From NCBI RefSeq assembly GCF_040047665.1, contig NZ_CP157355.1:2604001-2668000 (forward strand): a stretch of 64,000 bases of DNA, written 5' to 3'. The stretch's first letter is position 1; the number at the start of each line of letters is the position of its first letter. Shown here in pieces: positions 63,035 through 64,000 of this stretch. The notes under the pieces were generated by a model. It ran no database searches and had not been told where the DNA came from. It saw nothing but the letters and a program-made list of their open reading frames with translations. The stretch comes from Chitinibacter sp. FCG-7. Its GTDB lineage: Bacteria; Pseudomonadota; Gammaproteobacteria; Burkholderiales; Chitinibacteraceae. Position numbers and translations under genes: made by a program.

Positions 63035-63271
63035 ATGGCCAAAGCAGCGAAAGCGAATTTACCTGAAAGCTATGAGGCTGGCGTTGCCGAGCTTGATGCG
63101 CTGATTTTACAAATGGAAGCGGGCCAGATGCCGCTGGAAGAGAGTCTGGCTGCGTATCAGCGTGGTACCGAGCTGCTGCGCTTTTGCGAGAGCAAGCTGG
63201 CTGCCGCTGAGCAACAGGTCAAGATTCTTGAGGCTGGCGAATTGAAAGCTATGCCGGAAGCGGGGGCTTAA
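63035..63271 (+). CDS. xseB: Exodeoxyribonuclease VII small subunit
   Basis: The 78-residue protein has the XseB pattern of two helices (YEAGVAELDALILQMEAGQM, PLEESLAAYQRGTELLRFCE). With XseA it degrades single-stranded DNA. The ATG at 63035 is chosen over two upstream TTG codons; the ribosome binding site is weak. Its stop touches the ispA start (TAAATG), the conserved xseB-ispA pairing. Confidence 0.95.
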   Translation: MAKAAKANLPESYEAGVAELDALILQMEAGQMPLEESLAAYQRGTELLRFCESKLAAAEQQVKILEAGELKAMPEAGA

Positions 63272-64000
63272 ATGACAGCAGTGATCGATTTTAAAGATTG
63301 GATGACACAGGTGCAGGCGCAAATGGAAGGCGCGCTGGCGCATTATCTGCCTGCCAGCACGCATATTCCGGAGCGTTTGCACGATGCGATGCGCTATAGC
63401 GTGCTCGATGGTGGCAAGCGCGTTCGCCCCTTGCTGGTGTTTGCTGCCGGGCAGGTGGTCGATGCCGATCCGCTGCGCCTGCAAGCCGTTGGCGCGGCAC
63501 TGGAAATGATCCACGCCTACTCGCTGGTGCACGACGATATGCCAGCGATGGACAATGATGTATTGCGCCGTGGCAAACCTACCGTTCACGTGGCTTTTGG
63601 CGAAGCCACGGCCTTGCTGGCGGGTGATGCGCTGCAAACTGCAGCGTTTGATGTACTGAGTGCCAGCACTTTGGCCGATCAGCCTGGCGATCAATTGAAA
63701 ATGGTCAATATCTTGGCGCGCGCTTCAGGTAGTCTGGGCATGTGCGGCGGGCAGGGGATTGATCTGTATAGCGTGGGTCAGGAGTTGACGTTGCCCGAGC
63801 TTGAGCGCATGCATATTCTGAAAACCGGCGCGCTGATCCGCGCTGCCGTGCTGCTGGGCTCCTACTGCGGCACAAGCTTGAGCGAGGACGCGCGTAACGG
63901 GCTGGATCATTACGCCAAATGCATCGGGCTGGCGTTTCAGGTGGTTGATGATATTCTCGATTGCGAAGCTGACTCTGCCACTTTGGGTAAAACCGCGGGT
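63272..64000 (+). CDS. ispA: Farnesyl diphosphate synthase (3' end outside window)
   Basis: IspA condenses isopentenyl diphosphate with allylic diphosphates to farnesyl diphosphate for quinones and cell-wall lipid carriers. Visible motifs are DGGKRVRPLL, the first Asp-rich motif DDMPAMDND near residue 90, GKPTVHVAFGEATALLAGDA and the second Asp-rich motif VDDILD near the right edge. About 243 residues are in the window; the last 50 or so are cut off. It begins on the base after the xseB stop; dxs usually follows. Confidence 0.95.
   Translation, partial: MTAVIDFKDWMTQVQAQMEGALAHYLPASTHIPERLHDAMRYSVLDGGKRVRPLLVFAAGQVVDADPLRLQAVGAALEMIHAYSLVHDDMPAMDNDVLRRGKPTVHVAFGEATALLAGDALQTAAFDVLSASTLADQPGDQLKMVNILARASGSLGMCGGQGIDLYSVGQELTLPELERMHILKTGALIRAAVLLGSYCGTSLSEDARNGLDHYAKCIGLAFQVVDDILDCEADSATLGKTAG

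Overview
The window looks like a chromosomal segment of a betaproteobacterium, most likely order Neisseriales and plausibly a chitin-using Chitinibacteraceae-type organism. This rests on the gene neighbourhoods (rplM-rpsI, argC/bactofilin/erpA, gpmI-envC-ctpA, yggT-proC-yggS next to pilTU-fimV), on the protein sequences, and on a secreted phosphoesterase carrying two chitin-binding-type modules. No phage, integrase, complete IS element, CRISPR array or rRNA was seen. There is one tRNA (Arg, CCG).

Layout. 1-5.8 kb: an OsmC-family fragment, ribosomal proteins L13/S9, argC, a membrane coiled-coil protein, a bactofilin, erpA, a phosphopantetheinyl transferase and a small helical protein. 5.8-15 kb (minus strand): gluconate uptake (gntT-gntK-gntR with two overlapping GntR operators), moeB, a small hypothetical, ctpA, envC and gpmI. 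15-15.3 kb: a MITE-like element in front of an arsR-type repressor gene. 15.7-18.5 kb: tlpA-dsbD-cutA, with fxsA divergent from cutA and sharing its start-codon bases. 18.6-25.4 kb: yggT-proC-yggS, then pilT-pilU-fimV for type IV pilus retraction. 25.4-27.5 kb: an accessory patch with an orphan SUKH-type immunity gene, an unknown gene and several kinds of dispersed repeat. 27.5-32.5 kb: uvrA, an MFS transporter and ssb.

32.6-35.1 kb: a compact three-gene accessory cassette (winged-helix regulator, AbiEii/MNT-like nucleotidyltransferase, PP2C/SpoIIE-type phosphatase) behind a near-perfect 34-bp palindrome. I do not recognise it as a named system and it is the best candidate here for something undescribed. 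35.2-37.9 kb: a bufferin-type RiPP operon (precursor bufA, DUF692 enzyme bufB, DUF2063 partner bufC) that continues into an ECF sigma factor and a zinc-finger anti-sigma factor. 38-46 kb: signalling genes (a TfoX C-terminal-like protein, a hybrid histidine kinase overlapping an HD-GYP response regulator, a membrane HD-GYP protein, a small pterin-binding-like protein). 46-49.5 kb: the chitin-binding phosphoesterase.

49.7-59.5 kb: an aminophosphonate locus: LysR regulator, 2-aminoethylphosphonate ABC transporter, PhnZ-like HD oxygenase, PhnW, PhnX, an FAD aminophosphonate oxidase and a PhnF repressor. Three TCTAGA-centred operators tie it together. 59.5-64 kb: a small hypothetical, tRNA-Arg, a dihaem cytochrome c, a GlmS paralogue that has lost its glutaminase cysteine, xseB and the start of ispA.

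Across the window at least seven intergenic sites carry an imperfect palindrome of exactly 49 bp running from GGGTAT to ATACCC, plus weaker copies. This appears to be a dispersed repeat family; one copy lies immediately before the bufB start codon.
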